From: Geosporobacter ferrireducens | Lineage (GTDB): Bacteria > Bacillota > Clostridia > Peptostreptococcales > Thermotaleaceae | NCBI RefSeq assembly: GCF_001750685.1 | Contig: NZ_CP017269.1 | Coordinates: 372,001-436,000, forward strand | Direction of reading: 5' to 3' | DNA length: 64,000 bases | Shown: positions 16,927-25,011 of the stretch, in pieces | Layout of the letters: each line of letters starts with the position of its first letter | How positions within the stretch are numbered: position 1 is the stretch's first letter | Made by a program: the position numbers and the translations under genes | Notes under the pieces: generated by a model | Seen by the model: only the letters and a program-made list of their open reading frames with translations | Database searches by the model: none | What the model was told of the DNA's origin: nothing

Positions 16927-18954
16927 TTATGGATTTTCTCTTTTTAAGTACAATATAATAATTGACTTTTCCGGAACTTTAGCTCCCGGTTTTGGAAATT
17001 GATCTACAATAATTGTCTCAGGATTCTCTGCAGTTGTTGGTTCTGTATCATATTGCAGACCATGAGTTGTTGGTTCCGTATCATATTGCAGACCACGATC
17101 TGCTAAAGTTTTTGCAGCATTCTTTAAGGTCAGATTTCTAACTTCAGGAACGGTAACTTCTTCCTTTGCATATTGCTTTGCTTCTTTTTCATTATATTGG
17201 GGTTCTATGTCCATATATCGCAAACTATCCTTTAAAATATCGTGGACTGCCGGCGCTGCTGTTAAACTACCAAAGCGTACTCCTTGCGGTTCGTCAACCA
17301 CCACGAGAACAGCAAGCCGGGGATCATCAATAGGCGCCAATGCAACAAAGGAAGAATAAACTTTGCCGGACACATATCGTCCATTTTCAATTTTGTCTGC
17401 TGTACCGGTTTTCCCACCTATCCGGTAGCCTGGAATATAGGCACTTTTACCTGAACCATCGGTTACAACCGATTCCATAATCAAACGAAGTTCTCTGGCA
17501 GTTTTCTCCGACACTGCCTGGCGAATCATCTTCGGCTCATAGCGATGAATTACATTTCCTTCATCGTCGACCAATTCCTTCACAATACGGGGTTTCATTA
17601 ATTTTCCGTCATTTCCAATTGCCGCAATTGCATTTACCAACTGAAGAGGTGTTACGGAGATTCCGTGTCCAAATGAAATGGTTGCCAGTTCTACAGGGCC
17701 TACACGTTCTTTACTTTGAACGATAGCGTTTCCTTCACCGGGCAAATCTACACCGGTTATTTTTGTAAATCCAAAGGCTTCAATATATTTATAATAATTT
17801 TCAACCCCTAATCGCTGGCCTATTTCAATAAATACTGGATTGCATGAATTTTGAACTCCTACGGTAAAGGTTTGCGCCCCATGGGGATTATAATATCTCC
17901 AGCATCGAATCCGCTGTCCTGCTACAGTGATATGTCCTGAGCAGTAGAATGGAGAATTCGGCTCTACTACTCCTTCTTCTAATCCTGCTGCAGAAGTAAT
18001 CAGCTTAAACGTTGATCCCGGTTCGTAAGTATCACTGATCATGGGATTTCTCCACATTTCATTCCATAGCTTCTGCTGTTCTTTCGTATCTAAATTCTCA
18101 AACTCCCTCTTTTTTTCCTCACTTGTAGGTATTCTTGGACTATTTGGATCGAAATCCGGTTTTGTAGCCATCGCTAAAATATCGCCAGTTTTCGGATCCA
18201 TTACGATAGCAATTACTTTCTTCGCTTGGGTCTGAGCCAACGTACTATCAAGGGCTTTTTCTGTAAAATGCTGAATGACTTCATCAATGGTTAAAACTAC
18301 ATTTAATCCATTCTCTGGCTTGTAGTATTTTTCAACTCCATAGGGTAATTGACGTCCTGCTGCATCTGTATTTTTTATCCATCTACCTGGCAATCCGCTT
18401 AAGTATTTATCATATTCAAGTTCAATCCCTACTAAGCCTCGGTTGTCATCCGTAGTATGACCCAATATATGGGCTGCAAATGTTCCGAATGGGTAATGTC
18501 TGCGGTTGTCTTCAGCAATCCATACACCTTCCATCTTCGCCTGACGGATCGCATCAGCCTTTTCCTTGTCAATCCATTTCTCTATTTTAATCAAACCGAC
18601 ATTTTTTCTTGTCAATTTTTCCTTGATTTCAATTTCATCTTTTTCTAAGATAGCTGCCAATTCTTTAGAAATCTCATCTGCCTTGCCGGAGCGTTCGACC
18701 TCTGCCGGTCTCGCCCAAACAGTACTGGTACTTGCACTTATGGCTAATTCCTTTCCTTTTCTATCAAAAACAACGCCACGTTTCGCCGGTATAGGAATAT
18801 CTCTTGTTTGCTGCATGTGGGCCAGTTGCCGGTACCTTTCCCCGTCGACAATTTGAATCCATCCAATTCTAAAAATCAGCCCAAACAAAATAAAACATAC
18901 TGTAAATAATAATACAACTAATCTCTTCTTATTAGCAATACTGGGTGTTGACAA
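16927..18954 (-). CDS. spoVD: Class B penicillin-binding protein with PASTA domain (SpoVD/PBP2B type)
   Basis: Transpeptidase that cross-links peptidoglycan with a SEDS partner. N-terminal transmembrane helix at about 11-30, dimerisation domain (RGVVFDRKGKELA), and a transpeptidase domain with catalytic triad motifs STFK (Ser about 314), SCN (about 368) and KTG in GGKTGTAD (about 520). A single C-terminal PASTA domain (VPEVRNLTLKNAAKTLADRG...) ends at 675. The PASTA domain carries a 33-base tandem duplication (residues GLQYDTEPTT twice). Bacillus has both pbpB and spoVD here; this cluster has one gene, so the dual role is inferred. Confidence 0.93.
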   Translation of the reverse strand: MSTPSIANKKRLVVLLFTVCFILFGLIFRIGWIQIVDGERYRQLAHMQQTRDIPIPAKRGVVFDRKGKELAISASTSTVWARPAEVERSGKADEISKELAAILEKDEIEIKEKLTRKNVGLIKIEKWIDKEKADAIRQAKMEGVWIAEDNRRHYPFGTFAAHILGHTTDDNRGLVGIELEYDKYLSGLPGRWIKNTDAAGRQLPYGVEKYYKPENGLNVVLTIDEVIQHFTEKALDSTLAQTQAKKVIAIVMDPKTGDILAMATKPDFDPNSPRIPTSEEKKREFENLDTKEQQKLWNEMWRNPMISDTYEPGSTFKLITSAAGLEEGVVEPNSPFYCSGHITVAGQRIRCWRYYNPHGAQTFTVGVQNSCNPVFIEIGQRLGVENYYKYIEAFGFTKITGVDLPGEGNAIVQSKERVGPVELATISFGHGISVTPLQLVNAIAAIGNDGKLMKPRIVKELVDDEGNVIHRYEPKMIRQAVSEKTARELRLIMESVVTDGSGKSAYIPGYRIGGKTGTADKIENGRYVSGKVYSSFVALAPIDDPRLAVLVVVDEPQGVRFGSLTAAPAVHDILKDSLRYMDIEPQYNEKEAKQYAKEEVTVPEVRNLTLKNAAKTLADRGLQYDTEPTTHGLQYDTEPTTAENPETIIVDQFPKPGAKVPEKSIIILYLKRENP
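17032..17097. repeat. 33-base tandem duplication within the spoVD PASTA domain
   Basis: Copy 1 is 17032-17064 and copy 2 is 17065-17097. They differ at only two positions (T/C changes), so the event is recent. It adds 11 residues, repeating GLQYDTEPTT, in frame in the PASTA domain. Confidence 0.9.
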
Positions 18955-18992
18955 TTTAATTGCCCCCTAACGAATCCATTCCTTCTATACTA

Positions 18993-19481
18993 TTAATCTA
19001 ATAATGCATACATTTTTGCAAACATGTCTTTTAAGAAAAATAAGCCTTTTTTCTCTTCTGCCTCTAAATCTTTCATTTCTGTATCTTTAAGAGCCATTAT
19101 GGGTTGATCGTCCAAACTAAGGTATACGATTTGCTCCTTTTGAGGGTACTGCATATTCAGCATTTCTTTCGCCTGTGTTTCTATAATATCCGTCTTTTTC
19201 ACGCTTTCCAATTCTACTTTCAGATTTTCAATTTGAGCACTCAGTTCACCGGCCTCTTTATCGAGATAATAAATTCGGTATTTTGTTTCTGTTAATTGCA
19301 CATAACCAAAAATCATTCCAATGCAAAGTCCTACCAGTGCTGTAATACTAATAATAATCTGTAGCTTATGAGAGGCTTTTACCTTATTTTTTTTGCTTAT
19401 CCCGACAGATTTTTTTTCCTTATGACGGGATTCCCTAGGTTGAACTTCCTCATATTGAACTTTTCGTTGTGCTACTACCAA
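18993..19481 (-). CDS. ftsL: FtsL-like septum protein
   Basis: 162 aa: a basic cytoplasmic N-terminus of about 40 residues, one transmembrane helix (about 42-66, IIISITALVGLCIGMIFGYV) and an extracytoplasmic leucine-zipper-like coiled coil (AGELSAQIENLKVELESV), the FtsL/DivIC plan. FtsL sequences diverge fast, so the call rests on architecture plus position between rsmH and the PBP gene, which is invariant in dcw clusters. Starts at TTG with a GGGGTG SD 8 bases upstream. Confidence 0.85.
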   Translation of the reverse strand: MVVAQRKVQYEEVQPRESRHKEKKSVGISKKNKVKASHKLQIIISITALVGLCIGMIFGYVQLTETKYRIYYLDKEAGELSAQIENLKVELESVKKTDIIETQAKEMLNMQYPQKEQIVYLSLDDQPIMALKDTEMKDLEAEEKKGLFFLKDMFAKMYALLD

Positions 19482-19511
19482 ATTTATTCACCCCTTTTTG
19501 CTTTTAGAACT

Positions 19512-20447
19512 TTAAACCTTTTCCGCCACTCTCAGTTTTGCACTTCTAGATCGTGGATTTAATTCTACTTCTTCTTCACTCGGTAATATAGGTTTTTTTG
19601 TTATAACCTTTAGTTCTGCCTTCCCACCACACATGCAAATTGGATATTCCGGAGGGCACTTGCATGCGGTACTCAACTCTTTGAAGATGTTCTTAATAAT
19701 TCGGTCTTCTAATGAATGAAAAGTAATAACGCATATTCTGCCGCCTTTATTTAGGCTCTTTGCAATATCACGTATCGTATTTTCTAAGATTTCTAATTCT
19801 TGGTTCACTTCGATTCTAATCGCTTGAAAAGTTCTTTTGGCTGGATGAGGTCCTTCTCTTCTAGCCGCCGCCGGAACGGCTTTTTTAATAATCTCTACTA
19901 ATTCCCCTGTTGTTTTGATCTGTTTTCTTTTTCTGTCTTCTACGATAAAACTGGAAATACGCTTTGCCCATTTCTCTTCACCATAGTCTCGAATAATTTT
20001 CGTCAGCATTTCTTCATCATATTCATTTACCAAATCTTCAGCAGTAAAGCTTTTGTTAGGATTCATCCGCATGTCTAATGGTGCATCCTGCATATAAGAG
20101 AATCCTCTACTGGCCTCATCCAGTTGGTGGGAAGATACCCCTAAATCCATTATCATTCCGTCAATTCCTGCAACATCCAAATCATTGAGTATCTCTTTAA
20201 TCTCAGAAAAATTTTTGTGCACAAACAGCTGTCGTACAGGGTACTTAGCCAATCTCTCTTTTGATACGGCAAGAGCTGTAGTATCCTGATCAATACCAAT
20301 GAATAATCCATTTTTGTTAAGTTTTCCACATACCTCTGCGGCATGTCCTGCACCACCCAAGGTGCCGTCTACATATATTCCTTCCGGCTTAATATCTAAA
20401 TGCTCTACGGTCTCCTTTAACAGTACTGTAACGTGTTGAAAATCCAA
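19512..20447 (-). CDS. rsmH: 16S rRNA (cytosine(1402)-N4)-methyltransferase RsmH (MraW)
   Basis: Methylates N4 of C1402 in 16S rRNA. Diagnostic segments are [24 protein letters not shown] (SAM loop), [23 protein letters not shown] and the C-terminal [13 protein letters not shown] plus [12 protein letters not shown] start it at the TTG at 20445-20447 because AGGTGG is 5 bases upstream and this gives [10 protein letters not shown] and 311 aa, the usual length. An in-frame ATG at 20468 lacks an SD. Confidence 0.96.
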   Translation of the reverse strand: MDFQHVTVLLKETVEHLDIKPEGIYVDGTLGGAGHAAEVCGKLNKNGLFIGIDQDTTALAVSKERLAKYPVRQLFVHKNFSEIKEILNDLDVAGIDGMIMDLGVSSHQLDEASRGFSYMQDAPLDMRMNPNKSFTAEDLVNEYDEEMLTKIIRDYGEEKWAKRISSFIVEDRKRKQIKTTGELVEIIKKAVPAAARREGPHPAKRTFQAIRIEVNQELEILENTIRDIAKSLNKGGRICVITFHSLEDRIIKNIFKELSTACKCPPEYPICMCGGKAELKVITKKPILPSEEEVELNPRSRSAKLRVAEKV

Positions 20448-20505
20448 TTCTTCCACCTGCTTTCTCATATCTTACCGCTAGTATCCGCATCTTCAGGAAG
20501 AAATA

Positions 20506-20937
20506 TTATATGCCCAGCTCTGCCATTTTTTCCGCAATGTCATCATAGCTTAAGTCCGCTGTTTCATTGTACCGATCCCATTCTTCCTTGCTCCAAATCT
20601 CTACTCTGGTAGATACACCAATAGTTATGACATCTTTTTCAAGCCTTGCATGATCCCGCAGATTATTGGGGAGCGTAACTCTCCCTTGCTTATCCAGCTC
20701 ACATTCTGTTGCCCCGGAAAAAAATAATCTGACAAATGCTCTCGCATCTCTGCTTGTTAAGGGCAATTGCTTCAGTTTGTTTTCAAAAGTCTTCCACTCT
20801 TCTTGAGGGTACACAAATAAACAGTTATCCAATCCTTTGGTCACAATAAACTTTTCACCCAGTTCATCGCGAAATCTCGAAGGAATAATAACCCGACCTT
20901 TGTTATCGATAGCATGTAAGTACTCACCAATAAACAA
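20506..20937 (-). CDS. mraZ: Transcriptional regulator MraZ
   Basis: DNA-binding regulator of the division/cell-wall operon, built of two AbrB-like half domains, each with a DxKGR-type motif: [15 protein letters not shown] and [15 protein letters not shown]. The start is the TTG at 20935-20937, which follows AGAGGTGG by 5 bases and gives [15 protein letters not shown], the standard first residues, and about 143 aa. An ATG at 20979 would put the three operator repeats inside the coding region. First gene of the cluster. Confidence 0.95.
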   Translation of the reverse strand: MFIGEYLHAIDNKGRVIIPSRFRDELGEKFIVTKGLDNCLFVYPQEEWKTFENKLKQLPLTSRDARAFVRLFFSGATECELDKQGRVTLPNNLRDHARLEKDVITIGVSTRVEIWSKEEWDRYNETADLSYDDIAEKMAELGI

Positions 20938-20960
20938 ATTGTCCACCTCTTTAAGGGAAA

Positions 20961-20990
20961 ACCCACCACTTTTCACCACTTTCTACCACT
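20961..20990 (-). promoter_or_regulatory. MraZ operator: three GTGG direct repeats
   Basis: On the minus strand AGTGG recurs three times at an exact 10-base period (plus-strand CCACT at 20966-20970, 20976-20980, 20986-20990), just upstream of the mraZ SD. GTGG repeats separated by short spacers are the known MraZ binding site in other bacteria, so mraZ probably represses or tunes its own operon. Confidence 0.85.
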
Positions 20991-21083
20991 TATTATCTAT
21001 TTCTATGACTTCTTGAAAAATCCTTCTATTTTTTTCTTCTTTTTATAATATTTTTATAGGCTTATGGGCCCATTTATTGTTCA

Positions 21084-21117
21084 AATAAAAAAACTCTTAG
21101 AATTTTCTTCTAAGAGT
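21084..21117 (-). terminator. Terminator of the Spo0E-like gene
   Basis: ACTCTTAGAA (21093-21102) pairs with TTCTAAGAGT (21108-21117), loop of 5, followed on the minus strand by seven U, an A and three U. It lies about 55 bases after the small gene's stop and insulates mraZ from it. Confidence 0.88.
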
Positions 21118-21172
21118 CTCTAAAGTTCACAGATATTTATTTAAATCAGCTTATATTTTACTACAGTGTAGA

Positions 21173-21316
21173 TTATATAGCGGACATTTCTTTATAATAA
21201 TCAGCGATCAATTGATCTAAAGCAATGCTTACTTTGTAAATCTCTTCATAATTTCCGCCTTTTGCCATTAATTCGTTAAGAACTTCCCGCATTTGCTCAA
21301 TATCATATTTAAGCAT
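21173..21316 (-). CDS. Spo0E-like aspartyl-phosphate phosphatase, 47 aa
   Basis: This short gene encodes 47 residues beginning MLKYDIEQMREVLNELMAKG and containing the family signature SIALDQLIADYY (S-x-x-L-D-x-L-I-x-x-Y). Spo0E-type proteins are two-helix phosphatases that dephosphorylate phosphorylated Spo0A and so delay sporulation. SD GAGGTGG is 5 bases before the ATG. It has its own perfect sigma-A promoter, terminator and upstream Spo0A-box-like sequences, so it is a stand-alone unit between lgt and mraZ. Function inferred from the motif; several paralogues per genome are usual. Confidence 0.85.
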   Translation of the reverse strand: MLKYDIEQMREVLNELMAKGGNYEEIYKVSIALDQLIADYYKEMSAI

Positions 21317-21385
21317 AATACCACCTCAAACTAAGTTTATTTTTTGTTTACATTTAGAAATAGTGGTAGAAATTGGTGTATCTAC

Positions 21386-21414
21386 ATAATATAATAAATA
21401 TTGATAAGTGTCAA
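21386..21414 (-). promoter_or_regulatory. Promoter of the Spo0E-like gene
   Basis: On the minus strand a consensus TTGACA (21409-21414), 17-base spacer and TATTAT (21386-21391). The transcript would start about 60 bases before the ATG at 21316. Confidence 0.78.
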
Positions 21415-21506
21415 CGGCATCATGTGACAATTATATTACAAAATTATTACATTATTTTGAATTTTCTTTTTATTTTCACTTATTTTTGTATGATTTACCT
21501 AAATAA

Positions 21507-21546
21507 TTCGACATTTACTCTCTGTCAAAGATTTTACGATTCGACA
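21507..21546 (-). promoter_or_regulatory. Cluster of Spo0A boxes
   Basis: TGTCGAA, a perfect Spo0A box, occurs twice on the minus strand (21507-21513 and 21540-21546, inside a repeated ATTCGACATTTA), with a one-mismatch copy TGTCAAA on the plus strand between them (21523-21529). The three are 16-17 bases apart. They lie about 90-130 bases upstream of the -35 of the Spo0E-like gene; the far one ends 2 bases from the lgt stop. Confidence 0.6.
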
Positions 21547-21547
21547 T

Positions 21548-22282
21548 TTATCTTATCTTAACTTTGTCCCTTTCACGATAAATAATAAAGGCTCCTCCAA
21601 GAATGATTAGAATACTAACGAACTGTGCAGTTCGAAAGGGTCCAATCATAAGACTGTCAGTTCGCAGACCTTCAATAAAAAATCTGCCGACCGAGTAGAG
21701 AACTGCATATAAAACCAGTAATTCTCCTTCAAACTTTTTATATCGATCATATCTTAGCAGTAAGAAAAATACCGCAAAATTCCATAAGGATTCATACAAA
21801 AAAGTAGGATGCACTTTTACTCCATCAACTACAATTCCCCAGGGCAAATCAGTAGGTCTGCCGTACGCTTCTTGATTTATGTAATTTCCCCATCTTCCAA
21901 TGGCTTGCCCTAGAATAATACTAGGTGCACAGATATCTGCAAGCTTTCTAAAAGGTAATCTGTGATACCTGCAAAAGAAATATCCTACGGTAACACCTGC
22001 AATCACACCTCCGTGGATTGCAAGACCTCCTTCCCGTGTATTGAGAATACGCATCAAATTCCCACTATAATATTCCCAATTGAAAATTACATAATACAAT
22101 CTGGCACCAACAATCGCTGCAGGGATTGCAAAAAGAACTAAATCAAGAATTCTCTCTTCCTGAATATTTTCTTTTTTTGCTCTTTGCATTGCTAGCATGG
22201 CTCCCAAAATCATTCCTATAGAGATTAAAATTCCATACCATCGTATGGACAGACCAAAAATCTCAAATGCAACAGGATTCAT
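21548..22282 (-). CDS. lgt: Prolipoprotein diacylglyceryl transferase Lgt
   Basis: Transfers diacylglycerol from phosphatidylglycerol to the lipobox Cys of prelipoproteins. Seven hydrophobic helices; catalytic landmarks RWYGILI, YVIFNWEYY, HGGVIAG (the essential His) and the Lgt signature GRWGNYINQEAYG. About 244 aa from the ATG at 22280-22282 (AAGGAGTG 6 bases upstream); an earlier GTG lies inside the SD. The window itself encodes two clear lipoproteins (YhcN type and LivK) as possible substrates. Confidence 0.97.
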   Translation of the reverse strand: MNPVAFEIFGLSIRWYGILISIGMILGAMLAMQRAKKENIQEERILDLVLFAIPAAIVGARLYYVIFNWEYYSGNLMRILNTREGGLAIHGGVIAGVTVGYFFCRYHRLPFRKLADICAPSIILGQAIGRWGNYINQEAYGRPTDLPWGIVVDGVKVHPTFLYESLWNFAVFFLLLRYDRYKKFEGELLVLYAVLYSVGRFFIEGLRTDSLMIGPFRTAQFVSILIILGGAFIIYRERDKVKIR

Positions 22283-22308
22283 AAATATCACTCCTTATAA
22301 AATCAGCA

Positions 22309-22331
22309 GGTTGTCAGAAAAACTGACAACC
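22309..22331 (-). terminator. Hairpin between the M16 peptidase gene and lgt
   Basis: GGTTGTCAG and CTGACAACC form a perfect 9-base stem with a 5-base U-rich (minus strand) loop. No immediate U tract follows, so termination may be partial or the hairpin may be an mRNA processing or stability element. Confidence 0.4.
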
Positions 22332-22370
22332 CATGTAACCATTATAATGAATTTTTCTTTAATATACAAT

Positions 22371-23660
22371 TTATTTTGAATGAATGACCGACAACACACT
22401 TCGTTCCGGCTGGAAATGTTCTGCAAATCGTCTTTGCAGCTCTTCGAATGTTATCTGTTTAATCGTATCCATATAATCAAAAATATAGATATCCCTGAAA
22501 TGATAGGCAACAAAAGTAGTAGCAATAAATTCTATTGAATTATAGGAACGCAAATGCTCTCCAATATATTTTCGCTTAATTCTCTCAAAATCATTTTTGT
22601 TTAAACCTTTTTCTTCCAGCTCTTTAATATGTGTTAAGACTCTTTGATAAACTTGATCCGGATTCTTCGATTCACCGCCAATCATCGAGTGTCCATAATC
22701 TTTTTCTCCAGTATATTCACCTTCAAAAGTGTCATTGATCAATCCATCCTCATATAATTCTTTATAAAGCTTTGAGCTTCTTCCAAAAATCATCTCCAGC
22801 AGCATTTTAGTGATTACATCTTTCTTTAGAAATGCTGCTCCACCATAACCTGTATCTACATCTTTAAATGCAATATTAAACAATGGAATAGAAACAGAAA
22901 GCTTTTCTTCAATTTTGTTTTGAACCACTGAGTCAGGCTCCTTCGGATAGTACCTTTCAACCTCATCATGAATACTTTCGTTTTTCCAAAGTATATTTTT
23001 CTCTATTGTCGTATATACTTCATCCTCATCTAGATCCCCTACTATAAAAAGGATCATGTTTTGCGGTGTATAAAAAGTGTTGTAACAAGTATACAAATCT
23101 TCTTTAGTAATTCTATTAATACTCTCTACGGTACCCGCAATATCAATTTTTACCGGATGATGGTGGTACAATGCTTTTAATGCGTTGAAAAAGACTTTCC
23201 AATTTGGATTATCCTCATACATTCGGATCTCCTGCTCAATAATTCCCTTTTCCTTTTCTACATTTTCTTCTGTAAAATGAGGAGACTGAACAAACTGAAC
23301 AAGAAGTTCCAGATTCTCATAGAACTTGTCTGTTGATGAAAATAAATAGCAAGTAGATGTAAAGTTGGTATAAGCATTTACATTCGATCCTAAATGAGAA
23401 AATTTATCAAAAATACTTCCCTCTTCTTCTTCGAAGAGTTTATGCTCTAAAAAATGTGCAATGCCCTCAGGAACTTCAATAGGTTTCTCTTGAGATTCTA
23501 CACGGAATTTACTGTCAATCGAACCATACTTGGTTGCGAAAATGGCATACTGCTTTGTGTATCCTTTTTTAGGCATATAGTATATTTTTAATCCATTGGA
23601 CAGCTCCTTAATATTTATTTTTTCCTTTAATAGCAGATTTTCCATAATCTTTGTCTCCAT
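22371..23660 (-). CDS. M16 family zinc peptidase, catalytic subunit (YmfH type)
   Basis: 429-aa insulinase-family protein with the inverted zinc motif HFLEH in EGIAHFLEHKLFEEEEGSIF (about residues 66-85) and the distal Glu-rich region EKGIIEQEIRMYEDNP that supplies the third zinc ligand, so the active site looks intact. N-terminal and C-terminal M16 halves are present. Its start overlaps the stop of the preceding M16 gene (TAATG), which lacks the motif, so the two probably form a heterodimer like the YmfF/YmfH or mitochondrial MPP pairs. Substrate unknown. Confidence 0.9.
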   Translation of the reverse strand: METKIMENLLLKEKINIKELSNGLKIYYMPKKGYTKQYAIFATKYGSIDSKFRVESQEKPIEVPEGIAHFLEHKLFEEEEGSIFDKFSHLGSNVNAYTNFTSTCYLFSSTDKFYENLELLVQFVQSPHFTEENVEKEKGIIEQEIRMYEDNPNWKVFFNALKALYHHHPVKIDIAGTVESINRITKEDLYTCYNTFYTPQNMILFIVGDLDEDEVYTTIEKNILWKNESIHDEVERYYPKEPDSVVQNKIEEKLSVSIPLFNIAFKDVDTGYGGAAFLKKDVITKMLLEMIFGRSSKLYKELYEDGLINDTFEGEYTGEKDYGHSMIGGESKNPDQVYQRVLTHIKELEEKGLNKNDFERIKRKYIGEHLRSYNSIEFIATTFVAYHFRDIYIFDYMDTIKQITFEELQRRFAEHFQPERSVLSVIHSK

Positions 23661-24943
23661 TATTCTGCAACCTCCTTTTTGCCTTTAAGGAAGTAAATCG
23701 TATCTAAAAATATTTCTTGTGCTGCTTGAACGATTTCATTCTTTTTTACCCTTTCAATCTTATGGATAATGTCTTCCAAGCTATCAAAATTTCCACTTAG
23801 AAACTGGGTATAATAAAAATCCGCCAGCATACTCGGCGTATCTGTTAAAGAGCGAATTGATGTGACAATTCCCTTCTTAGCACTATCTATATCTTCCTCA
23901 GTAAAGTTTCCTTCCTTCATTTCATTTATTTCTTTTTCAATCAAAGTCACAGCTTTCTCATAGTTTTCAAATTCAATTCCTGAACCAATCAGCATAAGAG
24001 ATTTGAATTTTTCAACTCTCGAGAATATATAATAACACAGACTTTCCTTCTCCCGAATATTTTTAAACAGCTTAGAGTTCGGTCCCCCTCCAAGTATATT
24101 TGAAAAAACAACCAGAGGCTCGTATAATTCACTCTCATATGCTACATTTGTTCGAAAACCCATGTTTAGCTTCCCTTGATTAATTTCCATAGTTTCCTCT
24201 ATACGGCGAACCTCTGACTGCTTCTTATAAATTTGCTCACGTACTCCTTTTTGAATGTTCTGCCGCTTGAATTGAAAGTTTTTGCGAATTTGTTCTTCTA
24301 CATCTCTTTGATCCATATCTCCCACAACAAAGATATCAATAGGAGAGCTTTCAATAATGTTCTGGTAATGCTTATATAGATTTTCTTCAGATATTTTAAG
24401 CAAGTCCTCTTTTTGCCCGTATTCATACAATGCAAAGTTTTCATTTTTGCACATTTCTTCTATACAACGCTCATAAGCATATTTGATCTTGTCATTCATA
24501 CGCCCTTCAATTTTTTCTGATAGATTTTCCTTTTCTTGCTGCAGATAACTGCTAGAAAACTTATTATTTTCTAAATAGGGATTATTCATTAGCTCATCAA
24601 GCATACTTAAACCCTTGTTAAATATATTTTTTTCGTCCAGATAGGCTTCATTGGCAACCTGTAGTCTGAACTGTAAAATGTTCCTCTCTCCTTTTTTTGC
24701 AACATCACTGCCTAATGAAGCACCATATAGATTTTCTAATTCCACTGAAATACTTTGAGCAGTAGGATAGTGTTGTGTACCTCTCGGCAGCAACATGGAC
24801 AAAAGCGCATTGTGCGTAACCTCTTCTCGTAGCAAAGGCCTTTGAAAATAAACACTTACAAGATTTGTTTTAAACTTATCCGTCTTAATATAGTGAAGCT
24901 TTACATCTTCATTCATGTCTATTGGCTGATATTTTTCCAACAA
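23660..24943 (-). CDS. M16 family peptidase-like protein, non-catalytic partner (YmfF type)
   Basis: 427-aa M16-fold protein. At the place where the zinc motif should be (after HNALLSMLLPRGTQHYPTAQ) there is no HxxEH, so it is very likely inactive and structural. It still has the substrate-gripping RS-like element near the end (REKESLCYYIFSRVE). Translationally coupled to the active partner downstream. Start is TTG with GGAGGG upstream. Bacillus ymfF/ymfH are similarly paired. Confidence 0.87.
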   Translation of the reverse strand: MLEKYQPIDMNEDVKLHYIKTDKFKTNLVSVYFQRPLLREEVTHNALLSMLLPRGTQHYPTAQSISVELENLYGASLGSDVAKKGERNILQFRLQVANEAYLDEKNIFNKGLSMLDELMNNPYLENNKFSSSYLQQEKENLSEKIEGRMNDKIKYAYERCIEEMCKNENFALYEYGQKEDLLKISEENLYKHYQNIIESSPIDIFVVGDMDQRDVEEQIRKNFQFKRQNIQKGVREQIYKKQSEVRRIEETMEINQGKLNMGFRTNVAYESELYEPLVVFSNILGGGPNSKLFKNIREKESLCYYIFSRVEKFKSLMLIGSGIEFENYEKAVTLIEKEINEMKEGNFTEEDIDSAKKGIVTSIRSLTDTPSMLADFYYTQFLSGNFDSLEDIIHKIERVKKNEIVQAAQEIFLDTIYFLKGKKEVAE

Positions 24944-25011
24944 TAAAATCCCTCCTTGATTCTTTCTTATCTATATTCTCTCAATAATCGTTTTATATTT
25001 ATAATCCTGTG

